Shown here piece by piece: positions 7,244-14,897 of a stretch of 21,323 nt of DNA. The notes below the pieces were generated by a model, which made no database searches, had not been told where the DNA came from, and saw only the letters and a list, made by a program, of their open reading frames with translations. Made by a program: the position numbers and the translations under genes. How positions within the stretch are numbered: position 1 is the first letter of the stretch; each line of letters begins with the position of its first letter. The stretch is from JBCAWW01 sp045106675 (GTDB taxonomy: Bacteria > Bacteroidota > Bacteroidia > J057): the NCBI GenBank assembly GCA_045106675.1, contig JBGCFA010000443.1, forward strand, positions 1 to 21,323. Reading direction: 5' to 3'.

Positions 7244-8761
7244 ATGTGGCTGCATAGCTTGACTTTGGGTATCCTTATGATTGTCAGTGTGCTACTGCTC
7301 TATCTTGCTGCTTTCGTTTTTTTTCGTAGAGAGCAGATCAAGTATGCTCTGCTACTGATACTTGTCGCTGGTGGTATTTTACGATTTTATACTGCTTCGG
7401 ACCCGATGCTACACAAATGGGATGAGCGCTATCATGCGTTGGTCGCTAAAAACTTGATGGAAAATCCGCTCAAACCGATGCTCTACAAAGAGCCCCTAGT
7501 AGAGTATGACTACAAAAGTTGGGTGGGTAATTCGGTATGGTTGCATAAACAGCCACTAAGTCTTTGGTTGATTTCGAGTAGTGTTGCCGTTTTGGGATAT
7601 GATGAAATTGCGGTTAGACTCCCATCAATACTGGCGGGGATCTTGGGGATATTTTTGATTTTTGGAATCGGTAAGCGTTTATATAATGAGAAAACTGGCT
7701 TATTGGCGGCTTTTTTATTGTCGATCAATGGTCTAGTACTGGATATCGGATCAGGCAGAAGTACGACTGATCATGTTGATAGCCTCTTTATGTTTTGGGT
7801 CTTACTTGCAGTATATTTTTTTGTCAGATATCAAGATCGGAGACATAGTTGGGGATTAATATTGGGAGGCTTGGCTTGTGGTCTGGCGGTCTTGACCAAA
7901 TGGCTCCCAGCACTGATCTTATTTCCTATCTACCTTGCTTTAGTTTGGCAAAAGCGTTCGTTGAAAACGATCATAATCAACCTCAGTCTCATGTTTGGGA
8001 CCATGATACTAGTGGCTTTGCCTTGGCAGATTTTTGCCTCTCAGGTATATCCTGTCGAATATGCTTGGGAGAGTACTTATAATTTCAAACACTTTACGGA
8101 GGGATTGGAAAATCACGGGCAAGCTTGGTGGTTTTTCATAGATGGAATTAGAATTTATATCAACGAATTGATTTATCTCGCCCTGATTTGGTTTGGTGTT
8201 CAAACGATTCGCCACCGCAAACAAGCGGATATCGGTTTACTACTATGGATCATAATCCCCTTGATCGTCTTTTCATTCGCGGCCACAAAGATGAGGGGAT
8301 ATATGCTCATCAGTTTTCCCGCTTATATGTTAGTGATAGCCAATTTTTGGCTGATGCTGGCAGAGAAAACAAAAACAGTGAGCCTACAATGGCAGAAGAT
8401 ATTGTTTGGTCTCCTACAAGCGGCCACTTTGATTTTAGCTTTACGATATGGAGTGGAGCGTGTCAAAGCATTTGAGCCAGAGGTGCGTCAGGCCGCCTAT
8501 GAAGCAAAGTCTGAGCTAGAGAATCTGAACCTCTCTCCCAAAGCAGTAGTGTTGAATAGTCCCTGCCCGATTGAAATGATGTTTTACTTGGATTGTATTG
8601 CTTATCCGATGGTGCCTGATGTTTATCTAATCAATCGTCTCAGTGATCTGGGGTATAAACTATATGTAGTGGAACGCAGTTTATTGCCCCCCGAAATCCG
8701 TGAGCACCCTGAAGTCGAAGTGCTTAGGCTGGAAGCAACGACTCAGTTTTTTTCTGACTAG
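7244..8761 (+). CDS. GT39-type (GT-C) membrane glycosyltransferase
   Basis: A 505-residue polytopic inner-membrane protein of the ArnT/protein-mannosyltransferase type, which uses a polyprenyl-phosphate sugar donor on the periplasmic side. An N-terminal membrane helix (about 8-27) is followed by a second (34-48). The first large loop has the acidic pair of GT-C enzymes in KWDERYH (Asp60-Glu61). HKQPLSLWLI (101-110) matches the K-x-P-L-x-x-W element of the family, followed by AVRLPSILAGILGI. About ten more hydrophobic helices follow up to ~405, and the last ~100 residues are soluble and probably periplasmic. The acceptor (lipid, glycan or protein) cannot be told from sequence. It sits alone between a terminator and the MITE-like element. 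Its promoter is unclear: TCGTTTTG at 7207-7214 is one mismatch from the -7 consensus. Confidence 0.85.
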   Translation: MWLHSLTLGILMIVSVLLLYLAAFVFFRREQIKYALLLILVAGGILRFYTASDPMLHKWDERYHALVAKNLMENPLKPMLYKEPLVEYDYKSWVGNSVWLHKQPLSLWLISSSVAVLGYDEIAVRLPSILAGILGIFLIFGIGKRLYNEKTGLLAAFLLSINGLVLDIGSGRSTTDHVDSLFMFWVLLAVYFFVRYQDRRHSWGLILGGLACGLAVLTKWLPALILFPIYLALVWQKRSLKTIIINLSLMFGTMILVALPWQIFASQVYPVEYAWESTYNFKHFTEGLENHGQAWWFFIDGIRIYINELIYLALIWFGVQTIRHRKQADIGLLLWIIIPLIVFSFAATKMRGYMLISFPAYMLVIANFWLMLAEKTKTVSLQWQKILFGLLQAATLILALRYGVERVKAFEPEVRQAAYEAKSELENLNLSPKAVVLNSPCPIEMMFYLDCIAYPMVPDVYLINRLSDLGYKLYVVERSLLPPEIREHPEVEVLRLEATTQFFSD

Positions 8762-8798
8762 GAGAAAGTGTGCTTTATTGACTTTGGTGTTAAATGAA

Positions 8799-8995
8799 AT
8801 AGGTTAAATGCATCAAAACGATTAGGGACATTTTATAGTCTTTTTTCCCGGAACATCCCCGCTCACACAAGCCGCAACCCCTTCAAATGGGTTTTCTCAC
8901 CGCCTAATTTCTCGATCATGCCCGGAGAGCCTTTAAAGGGGCGGAGATTGAGGCGGGCAAAACGAAAGCGCTGTATTTTGATGCGCTTAACCTAT
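8799..8995. mobile_element. MITE-like non-coding element with terminal inverted repeats and target-site duplication
   Basis: The first 20 bases (8799-8818, ATAGGTTAA-AT-GCATCAAAA) and the reverse complement of the last 20 (8976-8995, ATAGGTTAA-GC-GCATCAAAA) agree at 18 of 20 positions. The element is flanked by direct repeats: AAATGAA at 8792-8798 and again at 8996-9002. The match extends to AAATGAAAT (9 bases) if the terminal AT is counted. The interior is richer in G and C than its surroundings, has no open frame, and holds further hairpins: AACCC/GGGTT at 8876-8893 and AAGCGC/GCGCTT near the right end. Terminal repeats plus a flanking duplication and no transposase are the hallmarks of a miniature inverted-repeat element moved in trans. 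It occupies most of the 315-base gap between the glycosyltransferase and the propeller gene, leaving the latter's promoter intact. Confidence 0.6.
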
Positions 8996-9009
8996 AAATG
9001 AAATGATGT

Positions 9010-9042
9010 TTTGGGCTTTTTGCTTAGATTAAGTTAGTTTTG
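9010..9042 (+). promoter_or_regulatory. Bacteroidota-type promoter of the beta-propeller gene
   Basis: TTTG at 9010-9013 (-33) and TAGTTTTG at 9035-9042 (-7, exact TAnnTTTG) are 21 bases apart, matching the primary sigma factor consensus of Bacteroidota. Transcription would start near 9049, about 28 bases before the ATG at 9077. The -33 box lies only six bases beyond the duplicated flank of the MITE-like element. Confidence 0.6.
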
Positions 9043-9076
9043 CCGATCATTACTAACATTAGAAATTACCAAAAAG

Positions 9077-10027
9077 ATGAAGCAATACACTACTATCGCC
9101 CTTTTACTACTGAGCGTTCTCCTATGGAGCTGTGGTGGAGAGGCTGATAAAAAAGCTGCTGCTGAAGCTGCTGAAGCAGCCAAACCGCAAGAACCCGCTA
9201 TTCCAGACTTGCCTAAGCGCAGTCTTAAACTGGAAGAGATCGGTCTCCAAAATCCTGAATCTGTTACGAGTGATGGCCAGTTTTACTATGTGTCTAATCT
9301 AGGGCCAGAGTTGAAGCCATTTCGTAAAGACCAAAATGGTTTCATCATGAAACTAGATAGTGATGGCAAGGTGGTCAAGAAGAAATTTATCAGCGGCCTC
9401 GATGCCCCTAAAGGGATGGTGATCGTTGGTACGACTCTCTATGTAACCGATATCGATAAAGTGAAAGCTTATGACCTTGACAAAGGCAAGCGTATCGGTA
9501 CTTTGGACATCAGCAAAGACTACGAAGATCCGTTTCTCAACGATATCGTGGTTAAAAATAATACTGAGCTTTATGCTTCTCTGACCAATATCAGCAAGGT
9601 GATCTCAATCACGCTAGGGGAGAAAATGACTTATAAGGAGCTTGCTCCTCGCGTGCCTTCTCCTAATGGGTTGGCTTATGATGCGGGATCAAATACGCTC
9701 TACACCAACTCTTACGACCAATACGGTGGCTTTATGGGTATGATCACTTGGGGCGAAGATGGCACTGCTACCTATGCAGCTGGTGCTGATACTGGATTCA
9801 AAGGACAGCTTGATGGCATGGCCTTGATCCGTGGCAAAGCGGTTTATTCGGATTGGACTACAGGTGCGCTTCGTATCTGGAATCCTTTTGCCGAAAAAGG
9901 TGGTTATGTACCGATGCAGGCAGCAATGCGTGGTCCAGCTGACTTTTACTTTGACGAAGGTCGCAATGAACTTTGGATACCTGCCATGCAGGAAAATAGA
10001 ATCTACGTGATGTTTGCCGATTTTTAA
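9077..10027 (+). CDS. SMP-30/gluconolactonase-like six-bladed beta-propeller lipoprotein
   Basis: A 316-residue lipoprotein with lipobox LWSC (Cys19) and an Ala/Lys/Glu-rich tether (22-40) before a beta-propeller. Six blade starts repeat at even spacing: NPESVTSDG, APKGMVIVG, LNDIVVKNN, SPNGLAYDA, LDGMALIRG and GPADFYFDE. Glu61 (PES), Asn197 (PNG) and Asp247 (LDG) correspond to the three residues that hold the metal in SMP-30/gluconolactonases, so a metal-dependent hydrolase of lactones or similar sugars is possible. The substrate cannot be read from sequence, and a purely binding role is an alternative. It has its own promoter and terminator and so is a single-gene unit. Location is the periplasm or outer membrane by lipid anchor. 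Confidence 0.78.
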   Translation: MKQYTTIALLLLSVLLWSCGGEADKKAAAEAAEAAKPQEPAIPDLPKRSLKLEEIGLQNPESVTSDGQFYYVSNLGPELKPFRKDQNGFIMKLDSDGKVVKKKFISGLDAPKGMVIVGTTLYVTDIDKVKAYDLDKGKRIGTLDISKDYEDPFLNDIVVKNNTELYASLTNISKVISITLGEKMTYKELAPRVPSPNGLAYDAGSNTLYTNSYDQYGGFMGMITWGEDGTATYAAGADTGFKGQLDGMALIRGKAVYSDWTTGALRIWNPFAEKGGYVPMQAAMRGPADFYFDEGRNELWIPAMQENRIYVMFADF

Positions 10028-10047
10028 GTCGCAAACCACTAAATGAT

Positions 10048-10079
10048 AAAAAAGCGATCCTTTAGGGTCGCTTTTTTTT
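10048..10079 (+). terminator. Intrinsic terminator of the beta-propeller gene
   Basis: AAAAAAGCGATCC (10048-10060) pairs with GGGTCGCTTTTTT (10065-10077) over 13 positions with a single U-G wobble, a TTTA loop and a run of eight Ts. It starts 20 bases after the stop codon. Confidence 0.9.
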
Positions 10080-10124
10080 GTTAGCCGGGAATATATGCTG
10101 TTTTGAACGAGTCTAAAGAAGGTG

Positions 10125-10154
10125 TTTGATAATGCGCAGAAACTCCTAAATTTG
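10125..10154 (+). promoter_or_regulatory. Bacteroidota-type promoter of the haem-binding protein gene
   Basis: TTTG at 10125-10128 and TAAATTTG at 10147-10154 (exact TAnnTTTG) are separated by 18 bases. The predicted start near 10161 leaves about 20 bases of leader before the ATG at 10180. It follows the terminator at 10048-10079, which supports an independent unit. Confidence 0.55.
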
Positions 10155-10179
10155 CTCACCTCAAGAAATCTTAAATGTT

Positions 10180-10689
10180 ATGTGGAAAAAAATATTACTA
10201 GGCCTATTAGCTGTATTGGTCATCATGCAGTTTATTCGTCCCGAAAAAAATATCTCCAACGATAATACCTATCATATCAATACTGCTTACGAAGTACCTG
10301 CAGAAGTCGCGGAGCTGCTTACGGTTGCTTGTAATGACTGTCATAGCAACCAGACCACTTATCCCTGGTACTCCAATATCCAACCCGTAGGATGGTGGCT
10401 CGATCATCATCTCGAAGAAGGTAAAGGGCATTTAAACTTTTCGGAATTCACCAAGCGTAAAATAGCCATTCAAAACCATAAGCTAGAAGAAATCATCGAA
10501 GAGGTCAAAGAGCACAAAATGCCTTTGGAGGACTACACCTATCTAGGGTTGCATCCAGAAGCAGATTTGAGCGACGCTCAACGCCAAGTCTTGATAGATT
10601 GGGCTAAGGGACAGATGGAGATGCTTAAGGCTAAATATCCTGCTGATAGTCTGATCTTAAGAAGGCGCAAGCCGCAAGCGATGCGCTAA
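10180..10689 (+). CDS. Membrane-anchored CxxCH haem-binding domain protein
   Basis: A 169-residue protein with one N-terminal membrane segment (about 4-18) that would hold it on the outer face of the cytoplasmic membrane. The rest matches the haem-binding domain common in Bacteroidota: the cytochrome c motif CNDCH (Cys51, Cys54, His55) followed by SNQTTYPWYSNIQPVGWWL, and a probable distal ligand Met114 in EHKMPL. One c-type haem should be attached covalently, giving an electron-transfer or haem-sensing role; the partner is unknown. The stop codon is separated by one base from the stop of the convergent response regulator gene, so no dedicated terminator fits between them. Confidence 0.88.
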   Translation: MWKKILLGLLAVLVIMQFIRPEKNISNDNTYHINTAYEVPAEVAELLTVACNDCHSNQTTYPWYSNIQPVGWWLDHHLEEGKGHLNFSEFTKRKIAIQNHKLEEIIEEVKEHKMPLEDYTYLGLHPEADLSDAQRQVLIDWAKGQMEMLKAKYPADSLILRRRKPQAMR

Positions 10690-10690
10690 T

Positions 10691-11110
10691 TTAGTCATGC
10701 AAAGGGGGAATATTGAGTATGCCCCAATAGAGTCCTAAAGTCCGCACTGCCTTTCTAAATTCTTCGGTTTTTACGGGCTTAGTTACAAATGAATTGACAT
10801 TGAGCTCATAACATCGTTTGATATCTGGGTCCTCTTGAGAGGATGATAAAACGACAATAGGAAAATAATCATATTTAAGTTCCCTGATTTTTTCTAGTGC
10901 CTCAATACCATTTACTCTGGGCATATGTATATCTAGAATGGTAAGGGCTATGTTGCTTACGCCAAATTCTGCGAGGTAATTAAGGAGCGCTTCTCCAGTA
11001 TTGAGCCAAATAATTTCGTTTGCTAAAGGAATACTTCGCAACTCACGTTGGGTCATCTCCGCATCAAACTCATCATCTTCTACTAAGAGTATTTTTTTTA
11101 GTGTGCTCAT
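10691..11110 (-). CDS. Rcp1-type single-domain response regulator
   Basis: A 139-residue receiver domain with nothing attached. The acidic pocket is EDD (11-13), the phosphoacceptor is Asp60 in ILDIHMP, the switch residue is Ser89 or Ser90 in VVLSSS, and the conserved lysine is Lys111 in FVTKP. The short form with the SSS-x-ED-DI...NSFVTKP pattern fits the Rcp1/CheY-like regulators that serve phytochrome-type kinases. Its ATG overlaps the stop of the upstream kinase gene (ATGA, 11107-11110), so the pair are translated together and are very likely cognate. With no output domain it must act by binding a partner or by passing phosphate on. Confidence 0.92.
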   Translation of the reverse strand: MSTLKKILLVEDDEFDAEMTQRELRSIPLANEIIWLNTGEALLNYLAEFGVSNIALTILDIHMPRVNGIEALEKIRELKYDYFPIVVLSSSQEDPDIKRCYELNVNSFVTKPVKTEEFRKAVRTLGLYWGILNIPPLHD

Positions 11111-12966
11111 CTTGTTGGTAATGAAAAATAAAAACTCGCTCCTTCATTGAGGACACTTTCGGCCCAAATTTCGCCATCATGAATTTCAATAGCCCTTTTT
11201 ACGTTTGCGAGCCCAATACCATGGCCGGGAAACTCGCTACGGGTATGCAGACGCTGAAATATAATAAATAATTTGTTGATATAGCTGGGATCAAATCCCA
11301 CTCCATTGTCTTTGATACTGAAGATTATTTTGTCGTCTTCCTCTTTGCCTTCGATGGAGATACACGGACGGGGCTTGGTACTTGAGTATTTCAAGGCGTT
11401 GGCAATGAGGTTGGTCCAGACTTGGCGCATCATCTTTTTATCAGCATAGATATTAGGTAGCTGGCCCAACTGCCAATCGACGGATTTGCTGTCATAGCTT
11501 ACACTCAATTCTTCTCTCACTGCTTCGATCAACTGCAAGGTGTTGATCTCAATATATTTGGGCGATGCATTTCTCGTCCTCGAATAGGCCAATAAGCCAT
11601 CCACCATTCCTCCCAGACGTTTGGCGGACAGGATGATCCTTTCTATTAATTCTAATCGTTCTACTGAAATGGTAGCACTTTCTGTTTCCAGTAGTCTTTC
11701 GCTATAAGATTCCACATGCCTTATCGGCGCTCTCAAATCGTGCGACATAGAATAGATAAAGCTCTCTAGCTCTTCATTTGATTCTTTCTCTGCTAGTTGG
11801 GCCTCCCTTACGGTAGAGATATTACCTGCAATTCCAATGATAGAACGCACTGTACCATCTTCAGTACGCTCAAAAACACTTTCGGTAGATTCCATCCACG
11901 CATATCGATTAGTATGTTTACTAAAAATACGATAGACTAGCTTGACCACTTCTTTATCCGCTAGATGTGGTAATGTTTCGCCGTGGTGTGCAAAAACTTT
12001 GGCTAAGTCAAGTGGGTGGATGGTTTTGACAAATAAGTCTGTGCCTAAGTCAAGTATTTCTTGGCTGCTGAAGCCTAGTTCCTCAAATATGGATTTATTG
12101 GAAAAGGTATTTCTTCTTTCGAGCAGATTATAGATATAGATGATTTCGGGCGAAGTCTCTAGGATTTTATTGAGCCGTTTATTACTCCCTTCAAGCGCTA
12201 TTCTCTGCTCTTGTTGTATGGTTACATCTTGAGTCGTGCCGATCAATCTGCCATCATCTAGCATATTAGAGATCGTATCTTCTAACCAGATATAAGAGCC
12301 GTCAGGGATGAGAAAGCGGTAAGATATTGAGTCAGGGTAGCTCCTGTTTTCGCGTTCGCGGAACGCTTGCATCTTTTTTGCGTCTTCAGGATGAATACGA
12401 GCGATACTAAACTCGGTAGCATTGGAAGTGGAAATTGCGCCAGCTTCGAAATGGTGAACCGCTAAATAGGATTGGGAGTATACTGTATGCCCACTGATTG
12501 GATCTACGATCCAGCTACTCAGCTTTGCTACTTTTTCGCCTTGCGCGAGTAATATTTTGGGTAATTCTAGATCCGCATTGAGGATTGCATCAAAATCAGC
12601 AACCCGCTCCAATCCAATCATGACAAATTTGTCCGATAAGGCTTGACAATAGGCGTCATACATGATGGCGCCAAGCTTATCATCTTGATAAGCTTCATGA
12701 TGAAGATCAACTCTTTTTTGTTGGTCGAGAGCTGCTAGAAGGGCTTTTGGAAGATTTTTCGGCCCAATATAAGTCTGAGGAAATGCCTCTAAAAGGGTGT
12801 GGCCTACCACGCTCCCCAATGGAAATTGTAGGAGCTTTTCAATCACCGAATTTGCATAACAAAAACGAAACTGGAGACTTTCAGCATCGACTAGCTCAAG
12901 GAGAGTTACTCCCAAAGAAAGCTGATCCAGCATTTGTAATAAGGTGTCTTTTGTAACTTGAGCCAT
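11107..12966 (-). CDS. Soluble PAS-domain sensor histidine kinase
   Basis: A 619-residue cytosolic kinase with no membrane segment. Three PAS-like modules precede the kinase core, at about 12-120, 136-250 and 258-388; the last two end in PAC-type strands (GTTQDVT, GIAGNIS). The dimerisation helix carries the phosphorylated His409 in YSMSHDLRAPIRHVESY. The ATPase has an N box with Asn519 and Asn523 (NLIANALKY), a G1 box DNGVGF (553-558), FQRLHTRSEF and a G2 box GHGIGLAN (581-588). The core is of the phytochrome-like class and is closely related to the neighbouring kinase. The ligand or cofactor of the PAS domains is not evident. It starts 9 bases after the stop of that kinase and overlaps the regulator downstream. 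Confidence 0.93.
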   Translation of the reverse strand: MAQVTKDTLLQMLDQLSLGVTLLELVDAESLQFRFCYANSVIEKLLQFPLGSVVGHTLLEAFPQTYIGPKNLPKALLAALDQQKRVDLHHEAYQDDKLGAIMYDAYCQALSDKFVMIGLERVADFDAILNADLELPKILLAQGEKVAKLSSWIVDPISGHTVYSQSYLAVHHFEAGAISTSNATEFSIARIHPEDAKKMQAFRERENRSYPDSISYRFLIPDGSYIWLEDTISNMLDDGRLIGTTQDVTIQQEQRIALEGSNKRLNKILETSPEIIYIYNLLERRNTFSNKSIFEELGFSSQEILDLGTDLFVKTIHPLDLAKVFAHHGETLPHLADKEVVKLVYRIFSKHTNRYAWMESTESVFERTEDGTVRSIIGIAGNISTVREAQLAEKESNEELESFIYSMSHDLRAPIRHVESYSERLLETESATISVERLELIERIILSAKRLGGMVDGLLAYSRTRNASPKYIEINTLQLIEAVREELSVSYDSKSVDWQLGQLPNIYADKKMMRQVWTNLIANALKYSSTKPRPCISIEGKEEDDKIIFSIKDNGVGFDPSYINKLFIIFQRLHTRSEFPGHGIGLANVKRAIEIHDGEIWAESVLNEGASFYFSLPTR

Positions 12967-12975
12967 AAACGTGTT

Positions 12976-14532
12976 TTATGGAGTATCTATTAACTCAGCT
13001 TGCCTTGGTACGCAAAATGAAAAGACGGAACCTTCCCCTTCGACAGCATGTGCTTTGATTTGCCCTTCATGTAAGGCCATGATTTTCTGCGCATTGGCAA
13101 GGCCTAAGCCCGTACCCGGGAATTCTTGTTGGGTATGTAAACGCTGAAATAGTTTGAAGAGTTTATCGGCATATTTCATGTTGAACCCAACGCCATTGTC
13201 AGAAACGTGTATCCACTTTAGGTCGTCGATTTCGTCTGACCAAATTTTGATTTGTGACACCTCTTGATTAGCCGAATACTTGAGCGCATTGCCAATGAGA
13301 TTTTCAAGGACTTGTCTGATTTGATCTTTGTCAGCAAAGACCGTCGGTAAGTTGTTAATCTCCCATTCGACCTTTCTGTTTGCGGAAGCAATTTGAGTCG
13401 TAAAGTCCTCCCGGACTTCCTTAGTCAGTTCTTGCAGGGAGATTGGCTTTTTATGTAATGGATTATTTTGGTTTCTAGAGTACTGGAGCAAACCTTCGAC
13501 CATATTTTCTAGGCGCGTGGCCGCTTTAAGGATTTTGTTGATATATAATCCCTTCGCTTCAGTATTCTTAGCGTTTGCTCCTTCTTGCATCATCTCTATG
13601 TATCCGCGTATATGGCGTATAGGGGCGCGTAAATCGTGAGAAACTGCGTAAACAAAGCGTTCTAGTTCTATTTGAGTTTGCTGTAGAGCGGTGTTAACTT
13701 TTCTAAGGCTAGCTATGCCAGAGGCTTTTTCTTGGGTAATATCGGAGGCGATACCAACAATGACTTTTACTTCGCCTTCGGCGGAACGCTCAAACACTTT
13801 TTCTTGTGAACGAAACCAGCGGTATTGAGCGGTATCATTTTCTCTAATCCTATATTCGAGACTTACTATTTCATCTTGCTGGAGTGCTGGTAAGATATTG
13901 TCATGATGGTTTTTGAGAATGGGTAGATCTTCTGGGAAGATGGCCTCTGTCAAAACTGCTTGGGGCTTTGATACTTCGGTTTCAGCGTATCCCAATAAAG
14001 TGGTGATAGATTGATTGGTATAAATGTTTTCCCGCTTTTCCAGATCATAAAGATAGATGATGGCAGGAGAGAGAGAGGTAATGGTTTCTAGTTGATAAGC
14101 TAAGGCATTGGCTGTTTGTTGACTTTGGCCTAATGCTGCTTGAGTTGAACGGAGGTCTTCTGTAGTAGGCAGTTTTATAAGTTGGGGCAGAATCCTGATT
14201 AAAGTGATAGCGGTGATCATGGAAATAATACCGGTGATCAATTTTATAATTGCAGAGAGATGATAAATCGGTACCCAAATCGTGATAATATCTATCAAAT
14301 GGGTGATACCGCAGGCCAGAATAAAGGCGCCAAATAGTAGAAATAAGCGACGCTCTTTGATATTTGGTCTTCTTTGTAGAAAGAAGTAAATACCTATAGG
14401 GATAATAAAATAGGCAATGGCGGTAAGCAGATCACCAATAAGTTGTGGCCAAAATACTTCTGGAGACCAAAGATAAGATTGGCCCTGAGACACAAAGCCC
14501 TCTCTCGAAAAAATCTTACTAATAAAATCCAT
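12976..14532 (-). CDS. Ethylene-receptor-like membrane sensor histidine kinase
   Basis: A 518-residue kinase whose N-terminus resembles the ethylene-binding domain of plant ETR1 and cyanobacterial homologues. Three membrane helices lie at about 28-51, 62-84 and 88-115. With a constant offset of nine residues, the seven ETR1 positions I recall as essential for binding are all kept: Asp34, Tyr41, Ile44, Pro45, Ile71, Cys74 and His78 (ETR1 Asp25, Tyr32, Ile35, Pro36, Ile62, Cys65, His69). Cys74 and His78, in ACGITHLI, would hold the Cu(I) cofactor. A PAS domain (about 145-268) and a short coiled coil follow. The kinase core has His299 in YAVSHDLRAPIRHIRGY, an N box NLIGNALKY (411-419), G1 DNGVGF (445-450) and G2 GTGLGLAN (473-480). 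The domain family is clear; true ethylene binding is an inference, because many bacterial homologues are untested. It is probably co-transcribed with the PAS kinase and regulator downstream. Confidence 0.9.
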   Translation of the reverse strand: MDFISKIFSREGFVSQGQSYLWSPEVFWPQLIGDLLTAIAYFIIPIGIYFFLQRRPNIKERRLFLLFGAFILACGITHLIDIITIWVPIYHLSAIIKLITGIISMITAITLIRILPQLIKLPTTEDLRSTQAALGQSQQTANALAYQLETITSLSPAIIYLYDLEKRENIYTNQSITTLLGYAETEVSKPQAVLTEAIFPEDLPILKNHHDNILPALQQDEIVSLEYRIRENDTAQYRWFRSQEKVFERSAEGEVKVIVGIASDITQEKASGIASLRKVNTALQQTQIELERFVYAVSHDLRAPIRHIRGYIEMMQEGANAKNTEAKGLYINKILKAATRLENMVEGLLQYSRNQNNPLHKKPISLQELTKEVREDFTTQIASANRKVEWEINNLPTVFADKDQIRQVLENLIGNALKYSANQEVSQIKIWSDEIDDLKWIHVSDNGVGFNMKYADKLFKLFQRLHTQQEFPGTGLGLANAQKIMALHEGQIKAHAVEGEGSVFSFCVPRQAELIDTP

Positions 14533-14897
14533 TTAGGGTATGGATTAATATGGTTGAAAAATTACGTAAGCAGAGTCTAAGATAGACTATGCCATATATA
14601 TCTGATATGATGGAAGACGTTGTTGGCACCTCTGATCAAAGTCGTTTGGTAGAGATCTATACCCTTCCGTCAACGCTCCTAAGGATAGATGAAAGAGTTC
14701 CGTTTCTGGCCGCAGCTTGCTAAGATATGGTGGCGTACTAGGGTGCATACTTGTTCAGCTCAAATGGGTCTAGAAAATTTTGCGTAAGCATGTTTGTTCG
14801 CGATTCTTCTTTTAGAGGTTTTATTGTCAACCGTAAGCTGAAAATCCACATAAAGATAAAATTGGGTTTTCAGACAAAAAGTCTCTGAAGTGTGAAA
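14533..14897. other. 365-base gene-free gap inside the signalling cluster
   Basis: No recognisable gene or TAnnTTTG promoter is seen on either strand. Structure is present. A tight hairpin AGTCTA-AGA-TAGACT lies at 14574-14588, about 40 bases upstream of the kinase start. An inverted repeat CTGAAAATCC / GGGTTTTCAG lies at 14838-14847 and 14864-14873. A bulged hairpin at about 14868-14890, just past the CheB-CheR stop, could be a weak terminator but has no long U-run. A loose direct repeat ending in CGTAAGCA occurs near 14563-14572 and 14773-14790. The gap may separate the CheB-CheR genes and the kinase genes into two transcripts. Confidence 0.4.

Noticed and set aside
9689..10159. 156-codon minus-strand open frame opposite the beta-propeller gene
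   Set aside because: It is a shadow of a well-supported lipoprotein gene, crosses that gene's terminator, and has no recognisable domain.
14589..14723. 44-codon plus-strand open frame in the signalling gap
   Set aside because: It has no ribosome-binding or promoter signal and no recognisable motif, and its length is expected by chance. I do not call it a gene, though the gap deserves transcript data.
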